64,000 nt of DNA from Saprospiraceae bacterium. GTDB taxonomy: Bacteria > Bacteroidota > Bacteroidia > Chitinophagales > Saprospiraceae. The stretch spans positions 1 through 64,000 of the forward strand of contig JAJTFM010000016.1 of the NCBI GenBank assembly GCA_021298575.1, in the 5' to 3' direction. A model generated the notes under the pieces. That model saw only the letters and a list, made by a program, of their open reading frames with translations, was not told the origin of the DNA and did not search any database. A program made the translations under genes and the position numbers. Shown piece by piece: positions 25,652 through 35,258 of this stretch (positions are counted from its first letter, which is position 1; every line of letters starts with the position of its first letter).

Positions 25652-26512
25652 ATGTCAAAATCACTTTGTACCGGAATAGTGGCCATTGTATCAGCCGCTG
25701 CCTTGATTTTTTCATCCTGCACGGTTGTCCGGCAGGGAGAGTTCGCTGTAAAGAGGAAATTCGGAAAATACAGCGATGAGGTTTACACCAGTGGTCTCCG
25801 CGGTTTCAATCCGTTCACCACAACAGTCATCAAGGTAAATGGCCAGACGGAAAATCTGGAGGTGTCCGTCAATATACCCTCCCGCGAAGGCCTCACCATT
25901 CAGAGCGAAGTATCTATTCTGTATCAGGTGATGAAGAAAGAAACGCCCGATTTACTCCGGAGCGTAGGTCTCGATTATGAAACAACCCTGATACTCCCTG
26001 TCTTCCGTTCTGCGGTAGCAGATGTTACTTCCCGCTACTATGCGAAGGACATGCACTCCGGCAGTCGCGCAGAAATTGAAAGGGGGATTCAGGAGTTGAT
26101 GATGAAAACCCTGAGTCTGAAGGGCATTCAGGTGGATGCTGTGCTGTTGAAAAGCATCGTTCTCCCCAGAAATCTGACGCAGGCAATCGAAGACAAACTG
26201 GAGGCTGAACAGAGGGCACAGCGTATGGAATTCGTCCTGCAGCAGGAAAAGCAGGAAGCAGAGCGGAAGCGTATTCAGGCTCAGGGTGTGAGCGACGCCA
26301 ACAAAATTATTTCTGCAGGCCTGTCGCAGGAAATACTGCAGTTCAAGGCGCTCGAAGCCTGGCTCGAACTCAGCAAGTCGCCTAATGCAAAAGTAATTAT
26401 CTCCAACGGCTCTGTACCTATGATGATGGATCCGGATGGAGTGTCCGAATCTCCGGTCGGCTTGCCCAGAGGTGGTTTGCTCACCTCCGGGGCAGCCGCC
26501 AAAAAGGATTAA
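25652..26512 (+). CDS. SPFH/prohibitin-domain lipoprotein
   Basis: From ATG 25652 the 286-residue protein has a lipoprotein signal peptide (LIFSSC lipobox) followed by the SPFH fold: VVRQGEFAVKRKFGKY, GFNPFTTTVIKVNGQTENL, LTIQSEVSILYQV and the coiled tail AIEDKLEAEQRAQRMEFVLQQEKQEAERKRIQAQG. Prohibitin-like proteins form membrane-attached rings that organise membrane domains or proteases. A lipid anchor instead of a transmembrane helix is a Bacteroidota-type variant. The ORF track adds 24 codons without signal-peptide character. It is likely under control of the divergent TetR regulator. Confidence 0.88.
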   Translation: MSKSLCTGIVAIVSAAALIFSSCTVVRQGEFAVKRKFGKYSDEVYTSGLRGFNPFTTTVIKVNGQTENLEVSVNIPSREGLTIQSEVSILYQVMKKETPDLLRSVGLDYETTLILPVFRSAVADVTSRYYAKDMHSGSRAEIERGIQELMMKTLSLKGIQVDAVLLKSIVLPRNLTQAIEDKLEAEQRAQRMEFVLQQEKQEAERKRIQAQGVSDANKIISAGLSQEILQFKALEAWLELSKSPNAKVIISNGSVPMMMDPDGVSESPVGLPRGGLLTSGAAAKKD

Positions 26513-26595
26513 AGAAATACAAGAATGATTTGAGTGTACCTAAGATGGTGGTTTTTCTTCAAACCGGTCGTTCCATGCAGTTGGAGCGACCTTTT

Positions 26596-27633
26596 TTATA
26601 TCTTGTTCAGTTTTTTGCTTATAACCGAATTGCCAATCTGCAGCGAAACGGTATAGGTTCCCGATGGCAGTCTCGTCAAATTAAGATCCGTCTGGTGCTC
26701 TCCGGCCAATTGCCTTGCCGCTGACTGCTGAATTATTGTCTTACCGGTTATATCGCGCACAGAAACGCTCACCTCGGAGGCTTCCTGCAAGCGATACATG
26801 ACGTTCAGATTGTTTACCACCGGATTCGGATAGGTCACAAAACGAACATCCTCCGCATTCAGGTCACCCGTGCCCGAGGTTTGTGTGCGGGTCACCAGCA
26901 CATCATCCACAGCCAGGAAGTAATCGTCGTCGGCATTGTGCAGAAACGCCAAATAGATAGTCTGGCCTGCATACTGGCTCAGACTCACCGAATGCGGTTC
27001 CAGAAGTCCTCTCAGCAGCGTTGAATCGCCGGGAGCGTAAAGTTCGAAATATTCATCATTGCGCAGACTGTCGGCGTGAATGTATCCTGGCGTGAAAGAA
27101 AAGTTCGACAGGTTGATACTGTTGCCCGATCCGGTAATGGCATCCATTGACGCGGCCTGAAAAAGTGTGTCGGTGAACACATTGGAGAACAAGTCGTTTG
27201 AACCCACCGCTGCCATCACCAGATAGCCGTCCATGTAGCGCGGAAGTTGAAACGGAGCTGATTTCCAGTGTAGTGTGAAGTTGGTGTTGGTAACCTGTAT
27301 TGGAGGCGTAATCAGCCAGTTGCGGTTACCCACGGCAAAACCTTCCAGATACGAAAGCGTGGCAGCGCAGTAGTTCACCTCGCCAGTGATGGTGTCTTCG
27401 GCATTGTAGAAGAACTGACTGAAGTACCAGGCCCGGTGATTGTCGTCGCCGTCGTAAGGCGGTAAACCGTCTTCATCAAAAGAGACCCAGGTGGCATCAT
27501 CACCCAACGGAACGGTTCCCCATTCGCCGAAATTGTCGGTCTGGAAATTTTCGAACAGTATCGTGTCAACGACCTGTGTGGAAGAAACAGTAGCAAAAAG
27601 TGCCACCAAAAGGCATGTAAATGTTATTCTCAT
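26596..27633 (-). CDS. T9SS-secreted choice-of-anchor J protein
   Basis: From ATG 27633 the 345-residue precursor has a signal peptide (MRITFTCLLVALFATVSS). A jelly-roll region of the choice-of-anchor J/MAM type follows: ILFENFQTDNFGEWGTV, NRNWLITPPIQVTNTNFTLHW and QTIYLAFLHNADDDYFLAVDDVLV. It closes with a type A C-terminal sorting domain (VTYPNPVVNNLNV, VRDITGKTI, LPSGTYTVSLQIGN, KKLNKI). The product should be exported by the type IX system and attached to, or released from, the cell surface. Its function is unknown. Confidence 0.88.
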   Translation of the reverse strand: MRITFTCLLVALFATVSSTQVVDTILFENFQTDNFGEWGTVPLGDDATWVSFDEDGLPPYDGDDNHRAWYFSQFFYNAEDTITGEVNYCAATLSYLEGFAVGNRNWLITPPIQVTNTNFTLHWKSAPFQLPRYMDGYLVMAAVGSNDLFSNVFTDTLFQAASMDAITGSGNSINLSNFSFTPGYIHADSLRNDEYFELYAPGDSTLLRGLLEPHSVSLSQYAGQTIYLAFLHNADDDYFLAVDDVLVTRTQTSGTGDLNAEDVRFVTYPNPVVNNLNVMYRLQEASEVSVSVRDITGKTIIQQSAARQLAGEHQTDLNLTRLPSGTYTVSLQIGNSVISKKLNKI

Positions 27634-27673
27634 AAAAAAAGCTTTGGTTAAATTGGGGGCAATATAGGGTTTT

Positions 27674-28741
27674 TCAGAATAACCACTCCGCAGCCACAGG
27701 AAATTCCTGTCCCCAGCGCGCTTCATTATGCCTTCCCTCCGGATCAGCAGACACCCGGATTTTCAATTTGCTGTGATCGTAACCTTTGCTTTCCATGGCA
27801 TCTCTGAACCGGTAAATATTGTCAAGTACGCCCGCTCCTTCTTTGGCTCCTCCATAAAGATATATGCGGGTTTCTGCAAAGGGTGAAAAACGAACTGGCT
27901 CGAGAAACAGTTTGGATGCTACCCACAAACTGGGAGAGAAAATCATAAAACGGGAATAAATTTCAGGAAACAGCAATCCGGCGTAAATACTGATCAGTCC
28001 GCCCATGCTGCTTCCGCCAATACCTGTATGTTCCCTGTCGGGCAGGGTCCGGAAGTGAGAGTCTATGTACGGCTTTAAGGTTTCCGCGAGAAAGCGGGCA
28101 TAGTCCATGCCCAGCCCTTCTCCCCATTTATGGTGCTCGTAGGGCATAAACTCGCGGATACGCTCATCACCACCGTGGTCAATAGCCACCAGAATAAAAG
28201 ACCCTTTCCCGTTTCCGGCTAATTGGGCAAGCTGCTTGTCAACACCCCAGGTACCATAGGGAGCATCGTCCTCAAACAGGTTCTGCCCGTCCTGAAGGTA
28301 TAATACCGGATAGCGGCGTCCCGACTGGTGATAATCCCAGGGAAGAAGTACAGAAATACGCCTTCTTCGGCGCAACTGTGGCACATTGAAGCGCTTTGAA
28401 AGTATCTGTATGTCCGGGTAATATACAGGATCGTATCCGGGTGTATGTGTCTTCCACCGGTGAGCCACATCCAGCACAAACGAGCCGGAAACCGGTGTGC
28501 GGCGATTCCCGGGCGGAAACCCGTTCTCTCCGAGTTCCTCGGATTCCCAGCCGCCCTTTACATATTTGTATTCAAGTACTTCAATGGATGGCGGGACGGA
28601 CTGAAAGTTGTATTCGTAACGGCCCTCTCCGGTTTTGGTCATCCTGTATTGCTCATCACGCACACCCCACCCGTTGAAGTTACCAGTGATAAAAACCGGC
28701 CTTTCGTCGTCGCAAGGCGTAAAGAGCTCCAGTCTGAGCAT
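27674..28741 (-). CDS. Esterase (enterochelin-esterase/esterase D fold) with N-terminal CBM48-like domain
   Basis: The 355-residue product starts best at ATG 28741 (MLRLELFTPCDDERP); the ORF track TTG adds 9 residues. Residues 1-110 resemble an early-set glycogen-binding domain (VFITGNFNGWG, YEYKYVKGGWE). Residues 130-355 are the esterase: ISVLLPWDYHQSGRRYPVLYLQDGQNLFED, nucleophile in GIGGSSMGGLISIY, and a terminal histidine in GRHNEARW. The family includes ferri-enterobactin esterases and glycoside-acyl esterases. There is no signal peptide, so cytoplasmic. It follows a MarR gene by 35 bases and may be co-transcribed. Confidence 0.85.
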   Translation of the reverse strand: MLRLELFTPCDDERPVFITGNFNGWGVRDEQYRMTKTGEGRYEYNFQSVPPSIEVLEYKYVKGGWESEELGENGFPPGNRRTPVSGSFVLDVAHRWKTHTPGYDPVYYPDIQILSKRFNVPQLRRRRRISVLLPWDYHQSGRRYPVLYLQDGQNLFEDDAPYGTWGVDKQLAQLAGNGKGSFILVAIDHGGDERIREFMPYEHHKWGEGLGMDYARFLAETLKPYIDSHFRTLPDREHTGIGGSSMGGLISIYAGLLFPEIYSRFMIFSPSLWVASKLFLEPVRFSPFAETRIYLYGGAKEGAGVLDNIYRFRDAMESKGYDHSKLKIRVSADPEGRHNEARWGQEFPVAAEWLF

Positions 28742-28776
28742 CGTATCAGTTATAAAAGGGTTAATCAAGTTATTCT

Positions 28777-29211
28777 CTACTCCCGTAACCGGTCGAGCAG
28801 ATGGGAGAGCTCGAGCAACTCTGCTTCCGTCATGGTTCCACCCGGATGTGGCAGGTTTATATCAGACAACATTTTTCGGCCAGACTCGGAAATGATCACT
28901 GTCACCATGCGCCGGTCTCCATCGTGCTGATTGCGCTCCAGCAACCCCGCAACACGCAGTTTTTCCACCAGTCGGCTAACGTTACTGCTCCTGTCGAGCA
29001 TTCGGTTTTTGATATCCAGCACGGAGAGGCCCTTTGGATAGCTGCCATTCAGAATACGAAGTATGTTGTACTGGGGAGGTGTGAGTCCGTAAGGCCTCAG
29101 AATTCTTGTTATCCGGCAATCAAGCCAACTGGCTGTAAACAACAGATTTATCACAGCACGTTCGCGCGGTGACATTGGTTTGGTGCTCTTTATTTCTGCC
29201 TCTAATTTCAT
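28777..29211 (-). CDS. MarR-family transcriptional regulator
   Basis: The 144-residue protein has the MarR winged helix: YGLTPPQYNILRILNGSYPKGLSVLDIKNRM, recognition helix DRSSNVSRLVEKLRVAGLL, and wing ERNQHDGDRRMVTVIISESGRKML. MarR dimers bind palindromic operators and respond to small ligands or oxidants. The downstream esterase gene is 35 bases away and is the likely regulated partner; this is inferred from position. The length matches the family. Confidence 0.92.
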   Translation of the reverse strand: MKLEAEIKSTKPMSPRERAVINLLFTASWLDCRITRILRPYGLTPPQYNILRILNGSYPKGLSVLDIKNRMLDRSSNVSRLVEKLRVAGLLERNQHDGDRRMVTVIISESGRKMLSDINLPHPGGTMTEAELLELSHLLDRLRE

Positions 29212-29259
29212 GACAAGAAGTAATAACGGCCAATTTAACAGATTTTTTCCCGGAAATGT

Positions 29260-30933
29260 TTACTCCGAATCTTCCAGTCGCCGACCCCGTCTCATTTCCA
29301 GCAACAAAAACAACAGGCAGAGGGCTGTACTCCCGAAAACAATTCCCGATAATTCACTGTCACCATCTTTTCTTAACAGCCATCCAAACGCCGCCGTGGA
29401 AAGTGACAGTATGAGAAATATTATTTGCCTCAACGCACTGTGAACGAGTTTGGCACTGTCGCGGATATCGAACGATCTGAACTCCAGTTCTCCCCGCTGT
29501 ATAAGGGTTAGCACGCGGTTTATCTCTTCCGGCAAACCAATCAGATTGGTGGCACCACGCTTTAGTACCCTGCCTGCAAAGGTAAAAAAGCTCTCTTTTT
29601 CACCAAATACAAAACGCCTGGCATAAGGTCTGATTACATCGAGCGGATTCAGCATGGGATCCAGGGTGCTGCTCAAGCCGAGTAACAAGGTGGCCATTCT
29701 GTTGAAAAGCACATAGTCTTTGGGGATCTGTACGGCACCGCTTAATCCCTTCAGGCCCGCATCGCTGATCAGTTTGGTCAGGCTGTTGTTGAACGGACTC
29801 ACTTTTATCTCTGTCAGGTTCAATCCCTCGAAACGCACCTCGTTTTCCAGAAAATCCTGGATTGCTCCAATCATCTTGACGGCCATTTTCTCTGCCTCTC
29901 TACCCTCCGCAATGAATCCCATCTTTTTCAGCGAACCAATCATCGCACGGGTATCTTTCTTGATGGCTGCATCTATCAGCATCGGGATTCCCGACCGAAG
30001 TGCCGGACTGATTTCTGCCACCGCACCGAAATCGAGCAAAACAAGCGTGCCATCCTGTTTCACAAGTATATTTCCCGGATGCGGATCGGCGTGATATACC
30101 CCGTCGGCAAACACCATTTTCGAATATACCCGCAACACACTGGTAGCAAGTTCTCTTCTGTCCAGACCCCAGGCATCAATCTGCTCCAGATCAGATATCT
30201 TCACCCCGCTGTGCCAGGTGGTTGTCATCACCCTTGACGTGGAACAAGATGTGTGCACCTCCGGTATCACTATCCCGGGTTCGCTTTCCAGATTTTTCCC
30301 TATCAACTGCATATTGGCAGCCTCACGGTAAAAATCCAGCTCCTCTTCTATCATCTTCTTTATCTGGGTGTACATATAGTTCATACCCCTGATATGATAG
30401 AAAAATGATACAATTGCCGTGAGTCTGCGGATTATCTCCAGATCAACCGCAGCAATTCGCTCTATGTGCAGGTGCTGAACTTTCACTACCACTTCTGTAC
30501 CGTCATGCAGCTGCGCCCGGTGAGCCTGACCAATAGATGCCGCGGCGAGCGGCTTTTCGTCAAAACGCGCGAAAATGGTCTCGGGATATGCCCCAAACTC
30601 CATGAAAATACGGTCGCGCACCTCATCCAGTGGCCGGGCAGGTATCTGGTCCTGCAATGCTTCAAGGGGCTTCTGAAATGCAGCAGGGAGAAAGTTCCCC
30701 ATGATGGAAAGCAGCTGTCCCAGTTTGATGAACAGTCCCTTCAACTCAAGTATGGCCTGTTTTACCCGCTCTGCATTACGGATATGCAATTCCTGTAACG
30801 CACGCTCATGCCACGCCGGTCCGCGAAACTTCCGGATAAAGGTCAGCCACAGGTAGCTGAACATGACAGTACCAGCCACGCTGTATGCTTTCCGGAGCCG
30901 CCAGTAGCGGGAGTACGTCTTACTGTGCGACAT
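29260..30933 (-). CDS. ABC1/UbiB-family atypical kinase
   Basis: From ATG 30933 the product is 557 residues. The AarF/UbiB core is visible: ELKGLFIKLGQLLS (KxGQ motif), PLAAASIGQAHRAQL (Ala-rich nucleotide loop), VVVKVQHLHIE, then YHADPHPGNILV and LVLLDFGAVAEI. Two hydrophobic helices close the C-terminus (LRQIIFLILSLSTAAFGWLL). The family supports quinone biosynthesis or lipid homeostasis by ATPase-like activity. The start overlaps the end of prfA by 14 bases, indicating translational coupling. Menaquinone use in Bacteroidota makes a quinone role plausible but unproven. Confidence 0.9.
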   Translation of the reverse strand: MSHSKTYSRYWRLRKAYSVAGTVMFSYLWLTFIRKFRGPAWHERALQELHIRNAERVKQAILELKGLFIKLGQLLSIMGNFLPAAFQKPLEALQDQIPARPLDEVRDRIFMEFGAYPETIFARFDEKPLAAASIGQAHRAQLHDGTEVVVKVQHLHIERIAAVDLEIIRRLTAIVSFFYHIRGMNYMYTQIKKMIEEELDFYREAANMQLIGKNLESEPGIVIPEVHTSCSTSRVMTTTWHSGVKISDLEQIDAWGLDRRELATSVLRVYSKMVFADGVYHADPHPGNILVKQDGTLVLLDFGAVAEISPALRSGIPMLIDAAIKKDTRAMIGSLKKMGFIAEGREAEKMAVKMIGAIQDFLENEVRFEGLNLTEIKVSPFNNSLTKLISDAGLKGLSGAVQIPKDYVLFNRMATLLLGLSSTLDPMLNPLDVIRPYARRFVFGEKESFFTFAGRVLKRGATNLIGLPEEINRVLTLIQRGELEFRSFDIRDSAKLVHSALRQIIFLILSLSTAAFGWLLRKDGDSELSGIVFGSTALCLLFLLLEMRRGRRLEDSE

Positions 30934-31999
30934 CAGCCTGAAGTTTTGCCGCATTATCGGCAATTGTCAGCGCCTCTATCAGTTCACCCAACTCTCCCTC
31001 CACGACACGATCCAGATTGAAGTTTTTGTTGTCACCCTCCAGCCGGTGATCGGTAACACGGTTCTGTGGCCAGTTGTATGTGCGTATTTTCTCAGACCGG
31101 TCGCCGGAACCTACCAGACTGCGTCGCTGCGATGACAGGGCATTGGCCTCTTTGGCCAACTGGGCCTCTTTAATCTGCTGAATGAGTCGCCCCATCGCAA
31201 TTTCACGGTTTTTATGCTGCGAACGGCTCTCTGTGCTCTCCGCCACAGCTCCAGTGGGCAGGTGCGTAAATCGTACACCCGACTCTGTTCTGTTTACGTG
31301 CTGTCCGCCCGCACCCGACGCGCGAAACACGTCTGTTCGTATGTCTTCTTTCCTGATATCAATGTCTTCCGGCTCCATCTTGGGTAATACAGCCACGGTT
31401 GCGGCCGAGGTGTGTACCCTGCCCTTGGCCTCCGTTTCAGGTACCCGCTGTACGCGGTGTGCTCCCGACTCAAACTTCAGTTTTCCGTAAACATTGTCGC
31501 CACTCACCTCAAGAACCAGTTTGGAATACCCTCCTGCCGTACCCGGATTTTCTTCCAGCAGCTCAACCTCCCAGCCCTGTTCTGCGAAGTATTTGCTGTA
31601 CATACGGTAAAGGTCGCCGGCAAAAAGGGCCGCTTCGTCGCCGCCTGTTCCCGAGCGGATTTCGAAAATAACATCTTTCTCGTCCTCCGGGTCACGGGGA
31701 GTGAGCAGTACCTTCAACTCCTCTTCCAGTGTATCCAGCTCCGGTTGAAGCATGGCAATCTCCTCTTTGGCCATGTCGCGCATTTCAGGGTCCGACTCGG
31801 TATTCAATACGTCTTTGGCGCTGTTCATATCGTTCAGCACCTTCTCATACCGGTTGGCTGTTGTGACAATGGGCTGGAGCTTTTTGTACTCCTTGTTCAC
31901 TTTTTTGGACTTGTCCATATCGGCTACAATGCCGGGATCCGACAGTTGCTCCTCCAGATACAGAAACTTTTCTCTTATTGCTTGCAGTTTTTCCAGCAT
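30920..31999 (-). CDS. prfA: Peptide chain release factor 1
   Basis: From ATG 31999 (MLEKLQAIREKFLYLEEQL) the protein has 359 residues, the standard RF1 length; the ORF track adds 7. It terminates translation at UAA/UAG. The stop-codon recognition PxT tripeptide appears as PET in RVQRVPETEAKGRVHTSAAT. The GGQ motif that triggers peptidyl-tRNA hydrolysis is in ASGAGGQHVNRT. The -7 box at 32018-32025 predicts transcription start just ahead of this ATG. The ABC1-kinase gene overlaps its 3' end. Confidence 0.97.
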   Translation of the reverse strand: MLEKLQAIREKFLYLEEQLSDPGIVADMDKSKKVNKEYKKLQPIVTTANRYEKVLNDMNSAKDVLNTESDPEMRDMAKEEIAMLQPELDTLEEELKVLLTPRDPEDEKDVIFEIRSGTGGDEAALFAGDLYRMYSKYFAEQGWEVELLEENPGTAGGYSKLVLEVSGDNVYGKLKFESGAHRVQRVPETEAKGRVHTSAATVAVLPKMEPEDIDIRKEDIRTDVFRASGAGGQHVNRTESGVRFTHLPTGAVAESTESRSQHKNREIAMGRLIQQIKEAQLAKEANALSSQRRSLVGSGDRSEKIRTYNWPQNRVTDHRLEGDNKNFNLDRVVEGELGELIEALTIADNAAKLQADVAQ

Positions 32000-32017
32000 G
32001 ACATTCAATTCTGGCCG

Positions 32018-32025
32018 CAAAATTA
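32018..32025 (-). promoter_or_regulatory. -7 promoter element of prfA
   Basis: The minus strand reads TAATTTTG, an exact TAnnTTTG match 19 bases before ATG 31999; it rules out the earlier codon at 32020. Confidence 0.65.
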
Positions 32026-32059
32026 ACCGAATTCGGCGGAACGATGTTCATTTACCTGA

Positions 32060-32962
32060 TTACTGCTGCAGCGGACGTTTTTTCCAGTACCACGCCAGCG
32101 ACATGCCGGTTATCAGATCCCAGATTCCGTACCAGGCAGCAATAAGCGCCATACCTCCCAGTCCGCCGAAAAATTTGAATATCAGCAACAAACCAAGTGC
32201 CGTATTGTGTATGCCGGTCTCAAATGCCAGCGTTCGGCAATCGAGTTCAGGCAACCTGAAAAGCCGGCCCAGTGCATACCCGTGCGCGAGCGCGACACCA
32301 TTGTGAACAGCTACGAGCACAAATACGAATCCGAGGAAATTGACAATATTATCCCTGTTTCCAAGCAGGGCAAGCACCAGAATGGAAAAGAAAACCAGCA
32401 GTGATATACGCTGCGCCCAGGGTCTGATCTTCGCAACGAACTCCGGTTTTTTCTCGTTCAGCCACATACCAAGCAGGAGCGGGGCGACAATAAGTTCGAT
32501 AATGATGATGACCATCTGACTAAAACTGATCTCGAATGTTTGCCTGACGGCCTCTGAGTCGGGTACAAACGCCGACCAAAAGAGAAATCCGGCCGGTGTG
32601 AGAAAGGATGCTGAAAGAATAATAATGGCATTCAGGGTCACCGACAGGGCCACGTTGGCTTTGGCAAAATGCGACAGAAAGTTGGTCATGTTGCCCGACG
32701 GACACATACTGACGAGTACCATACCCAAACCAACACTCGCAGGCGGATTGAATACAGCAATGATAGCCAGCGTCAGGAGCGGAAAAATCAGGTACTGGGC
32801 CAGTATGCCCACGCCTATTGACCGGGGGAACTGCACTACCCTCCTGAAATCTTCCAGACGTATGTCCAGTGCCACACTGAACATAAGAAATGCCATGGCT
32901 GCGTTCAGTACGAGCATCTGGTCAGGGTTGAAGTGCAACTGCAGTGTATCAACTGGATGCAT
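32060..32962 (-). CDS. Bile acid:sodium symporter (BASS) family transporter
   Basis: The 300-residue membrane protein has about nine to ten hydrophobic helices. BASS hallmarks are present: MFSVALDIRLEDFRRVV near the start, MVLVSMCPSGNMTNFLSHFAKANVALSVTLNA (crossover helix) and LDCRTLAFETGIHNTALGLLL with the conserved E-x-G-x-x-N. BASS proteins import organic anions with sodium; the substrate is unknown (pantoate, 2-oxoacids or bile-like acids). It follows ligA by 5 bases and is probably co-transcribed. A second BASS gene lies at 39470-40381. Confidence 0.9.
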   Translation of the reverse strand: MHPVDTLQLHFNPDQMLVLNAAMAFLMFSVALDIRLEDFRRVVQFPRSIGVGILAQYLIFPLLTLAIIAVFNPPASVGLGMVLVSMCPSGNMTNFLSHFAKANVALSVTLNAIIILSASFLTPAGFLFWSAFVPDSEAVRQTFEISFSQMVIIIIELIVAPLLLGMWLNEKKPEFVAKIRPWAQRISLLVFFSILVLALLGNRDNIVNFLGFVFVLVAVHNGVALAHGYALGRLFRLPELDCRTLAFETGIHNTALGLLLIFKFFGGLGGMALIAAWYGIWDLITGMSLAWYWKKRPLQQ

Positions 32963-32967
32963 AGCCG

Positions 32968-35124
32968 TTAATTTGATATTCGTTCAATAAATTCCATTTC
33001 ACTCCATATCTCCACGGTACCGAGTGCCTGGGCCTTTTTGAGTTTGGAACCCGCCTTTTCACCCACAACCAGAATATTCAGGTGTTTGCTCACTCCGGAG
33101 GCAATACTTGCCCCGGCCGAAGCTGCGCGTTTCTCTGCCTCTTCGCGGGTCATTTGTGACAGAGTACCGGTGAAAAGAATACTTTTCCCATACAAGACTC
33201 CATCAGTATTCACATCCGCCTTCATGTCTTCAGGGGTCTGCTTCATATTCACACCCAGGGCCTCCATTTCTTGCAAGAGCGCTATGTTCTGTTCATTCTG
33301 GAAGAAGTTGTAAACATTTCTGGCAAGTACCGGCCCAACGTCCTTTATTTGCTGGTATCGTTCCATATCCCACTCTTTCAGGTCGAGTACGTGTTCAATT
33401 TCTGCTGCCAGCAGTTTTCCGGCCTTCTGACCCAGATGGTGAATGCTCAGCGAGTGAAGCAGGCGGTGAATCGGGTTTTGCTTTGCTCTTTCTACTGCCA
33501 GTCTGAGATTGGCTGCCGATTTTTCACCGAACCCGTCCAGTTGAGCTACCTTGTCATACTCGAGCCGATACAGATCGGTGATGGTGTGCAGCCAGCCGAG
33601 TTTGTAAAAGCGCTCTATGGTGCTCTCCCCCATACCTTCTATATCCATGGCCGCCTTCGATGTGTGGAATATCATCCGGGCAAGCACCTGCGCTTCACAG
33701 GCAGCATTCTCGCAGCGCCACACGGCCTCGTCTTCGGGTTTGACGAGCGGCGAGTGACAAACCGGACAGTTTTTCGGGTATTCAACAGGCCGTTCGGAAC
33801 CATCGCGCAATTCTGCCAGGCTTTTCACGATATACGGAATGACATCCCCTGCTCTCTCCACCAGCACCTGGTCGCCTATACGTATGTCTTTGGACAGGAT
33901 GAACTCTTCATTGTGCAGGCTGACGTTCTGCACAGTAACCCCTGCCAGCGGGACAGGATCAAGTTTGGCAACGGGCGTCACCGCACCGGTTTTACCCACC
34001 TGAAATTCCACATCGCGCAAGCGGGTGGTGGCCTGTCTGGCTTTGAATTTAAAGGCCATTGCCCAGCGCGGATGATGACTGGTGTAACCACACCGCTCCT
34101 GCAATTCCAGACTGTTGACCTTCACCACCATTCCATCCAGTTCATAAGGGTATTCATCGCGGTATTCCTGCCATGACTGACAGAAAGCGATTACCTCTTC
34201 GATATTCCTGCAGGACTTGGTGGCTGGCAGGTGCTGATCGGCACTGGCTTTTACGAGTGGCGTTTTAAAGGAGAGTGACCCAAGCAGATGGATACTTTCG
34301 TCGTGCGAACGGAATTTACCAAGTACATTGTTTCCCTGTTCGTCTGTTGCATATCCAAGCTGATAAATAAAGGCTTCCAGTCCGCGCTCGGCAGCCTCCC
34401 GGGGATCTTTCATGCGGAGGCCTCCAGTGGCAGCATTTCTGGGATTTGCGAATGTTTGTTCGCCAGCAGACAGGCGGACAGCGTTTATTTTTTCAAAAAT
34501 ATCCTTTCTGATAAGTGCCTCTCCTCGCAGTTCCGTTTTAAAAATACCGTGTCTGGAAAAGTCCGCTTTGAGCGGTACCGTCCGGAGGGTACGCATATTG
34601 GCGGTAATTTCGTCGCCCGTATATCCGTTACCACGCGTGGCTGCGCGCACAAGCCGGTCATTTTCGTACACCAGAACTATGGTACCTCCGTCGTATTTTG
34701 GCTCAACGCAGTATTCGATGTCGGTATCTGCCCCGAGTTTACACAACTTTTTAACCGATTCGTCGAATGCCTTCAGGTCTTCTGCATTGTAGCTGTTGTC
34801 GAGGGAAAGCATGGGTATCAGATGGTTCACCTGTACTGCGTTTTCCATCAGGTCGGTGCCAATACGCCGGGTAGGACTGTCGGGCGTGATCAGATCCGGA
34901 TGTTCGCGCTCCAGCGCCTCCAGTTGTTTGTACAACAGATCGTACTCGAAATCACTGATTACGGGATCATTTTGCACATAATAGCGCCATTCATGGTATT
35001 GCAGAACCTGACGGAGGTCTTCGGCTGTCTGTGCCGGGGGTTCGGAAAACAAATCGGCCTGCCGGCCCTGGAGCAGCGATTTCGACAAATCGAAGAGGCG
35101 TCGTTGTTCGTCGGTGGAGTACAT
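32968..35124 (-). CDS. ligA: NAD-dependent DNA ligase
   Basis: The 718-residue enzyme seals nicks in DNA using NAD. The Ia domain is at the start, and the adenylated lysine is in CVEPKYDGGTIV (KxDG-like; the third residue is D followed by G). The adenylation domain includes ELRGEALIRKDIFE. The OB fold reads VGKTGAVTPVAKLDPV, with four cysteines in PKNCPVCHSPL and RCENAACEAQ forming the zinc finger. The HhH region has DGFGEKSAANL and the C-terminal BRCT domain ends the protein (GKSILFTGTLSQMTREEAE). It has its own -7 box at 35149-35156 and is followed by a BASS gene. Confidence 0.97.
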   Translation of the reverse strand: MYSTDEQRRLFDLSKSLLQGRQADLFSEPPAQTAEDLRQVLQYHEWRYYVQNDPVISDFEYDLLYKQLEALEREHPDLITPDSPTRRIGTDLMENAVQVNHLIPMLSLDNSYNAEDLKAFDESVKKLCKLGADTDIEYCVEPKYDGGTIVLVYENDRLVRAATRGNGYTGDEITANMRTLRTVPLKADFSRHGIFKTELRGEALIRKDIFEKINAVRLSAGEQTFANPRNAATGGLRMKDPREAAERGLEAFIYQLGYATDEQGNNVLGKFRSHDESIHLLGSLSFKTPLVKASADQHLPATKSCRNIEEVIAFCQSWQEYRDEYPYELDGMVVKVNSLELQERCGYTSHHPRWAMAFKFKARQATTRLRDVEFQVGKTGAVTPVAKLDPVPLAGVTVQNVSLHNEEFILSKDIRIGDQVLVERAGDVIPYIVKSLAELRDGSERPVEYPKNCPVCHSPLVKPEDEAVWRCENAACEAQVLARMIFHTSKAAMDIEGMGESTIERFYKLGWLHTITDLYRLEYDKVAQLDGFGEKSAANLRLAVERAKQNPIHRLLHSLSIHHLGQKAGKLLAAEIEHVLDLKEWDMERYQQIKDVGPVLARNVYNFFQNEQNIALLQEMEALGVNMKQTPEDMKADVNTDGVLYGKSILFTGTLSQMTREEAEKRAASAGASIASGVSKHLNILVVGEKAGSKLKKAQALGTVEIWSEMEFIERISN

Positions 35125-35148
35125 GGTGTGCTTCGGAATTTAGACCTG

Positions 35149-35156
35149 CAAAAGTA
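35149..35156 (-). promoter_or_regulatory. -7 promoter element of ligA
   Basis: The minus strand reads TACTTTTG, an exact consensus match 25 bases before the ligA ATG. Confidence 0.65.
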
Positions 35157-35258
35157 GGTCAAATTCAACGATGTACTGCGAATGATTGGCCGGCCATAAA
35201 TACAGCGGGAGTGCAGTGACCCACTACACTCCCGGAGGAAAACAGCATACCCGACTGG

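Noticed and set aside
33271-34176. 301-residue plus-strand ORF within ligA
   Set aside because: Shadow of the conserved ligase frame.
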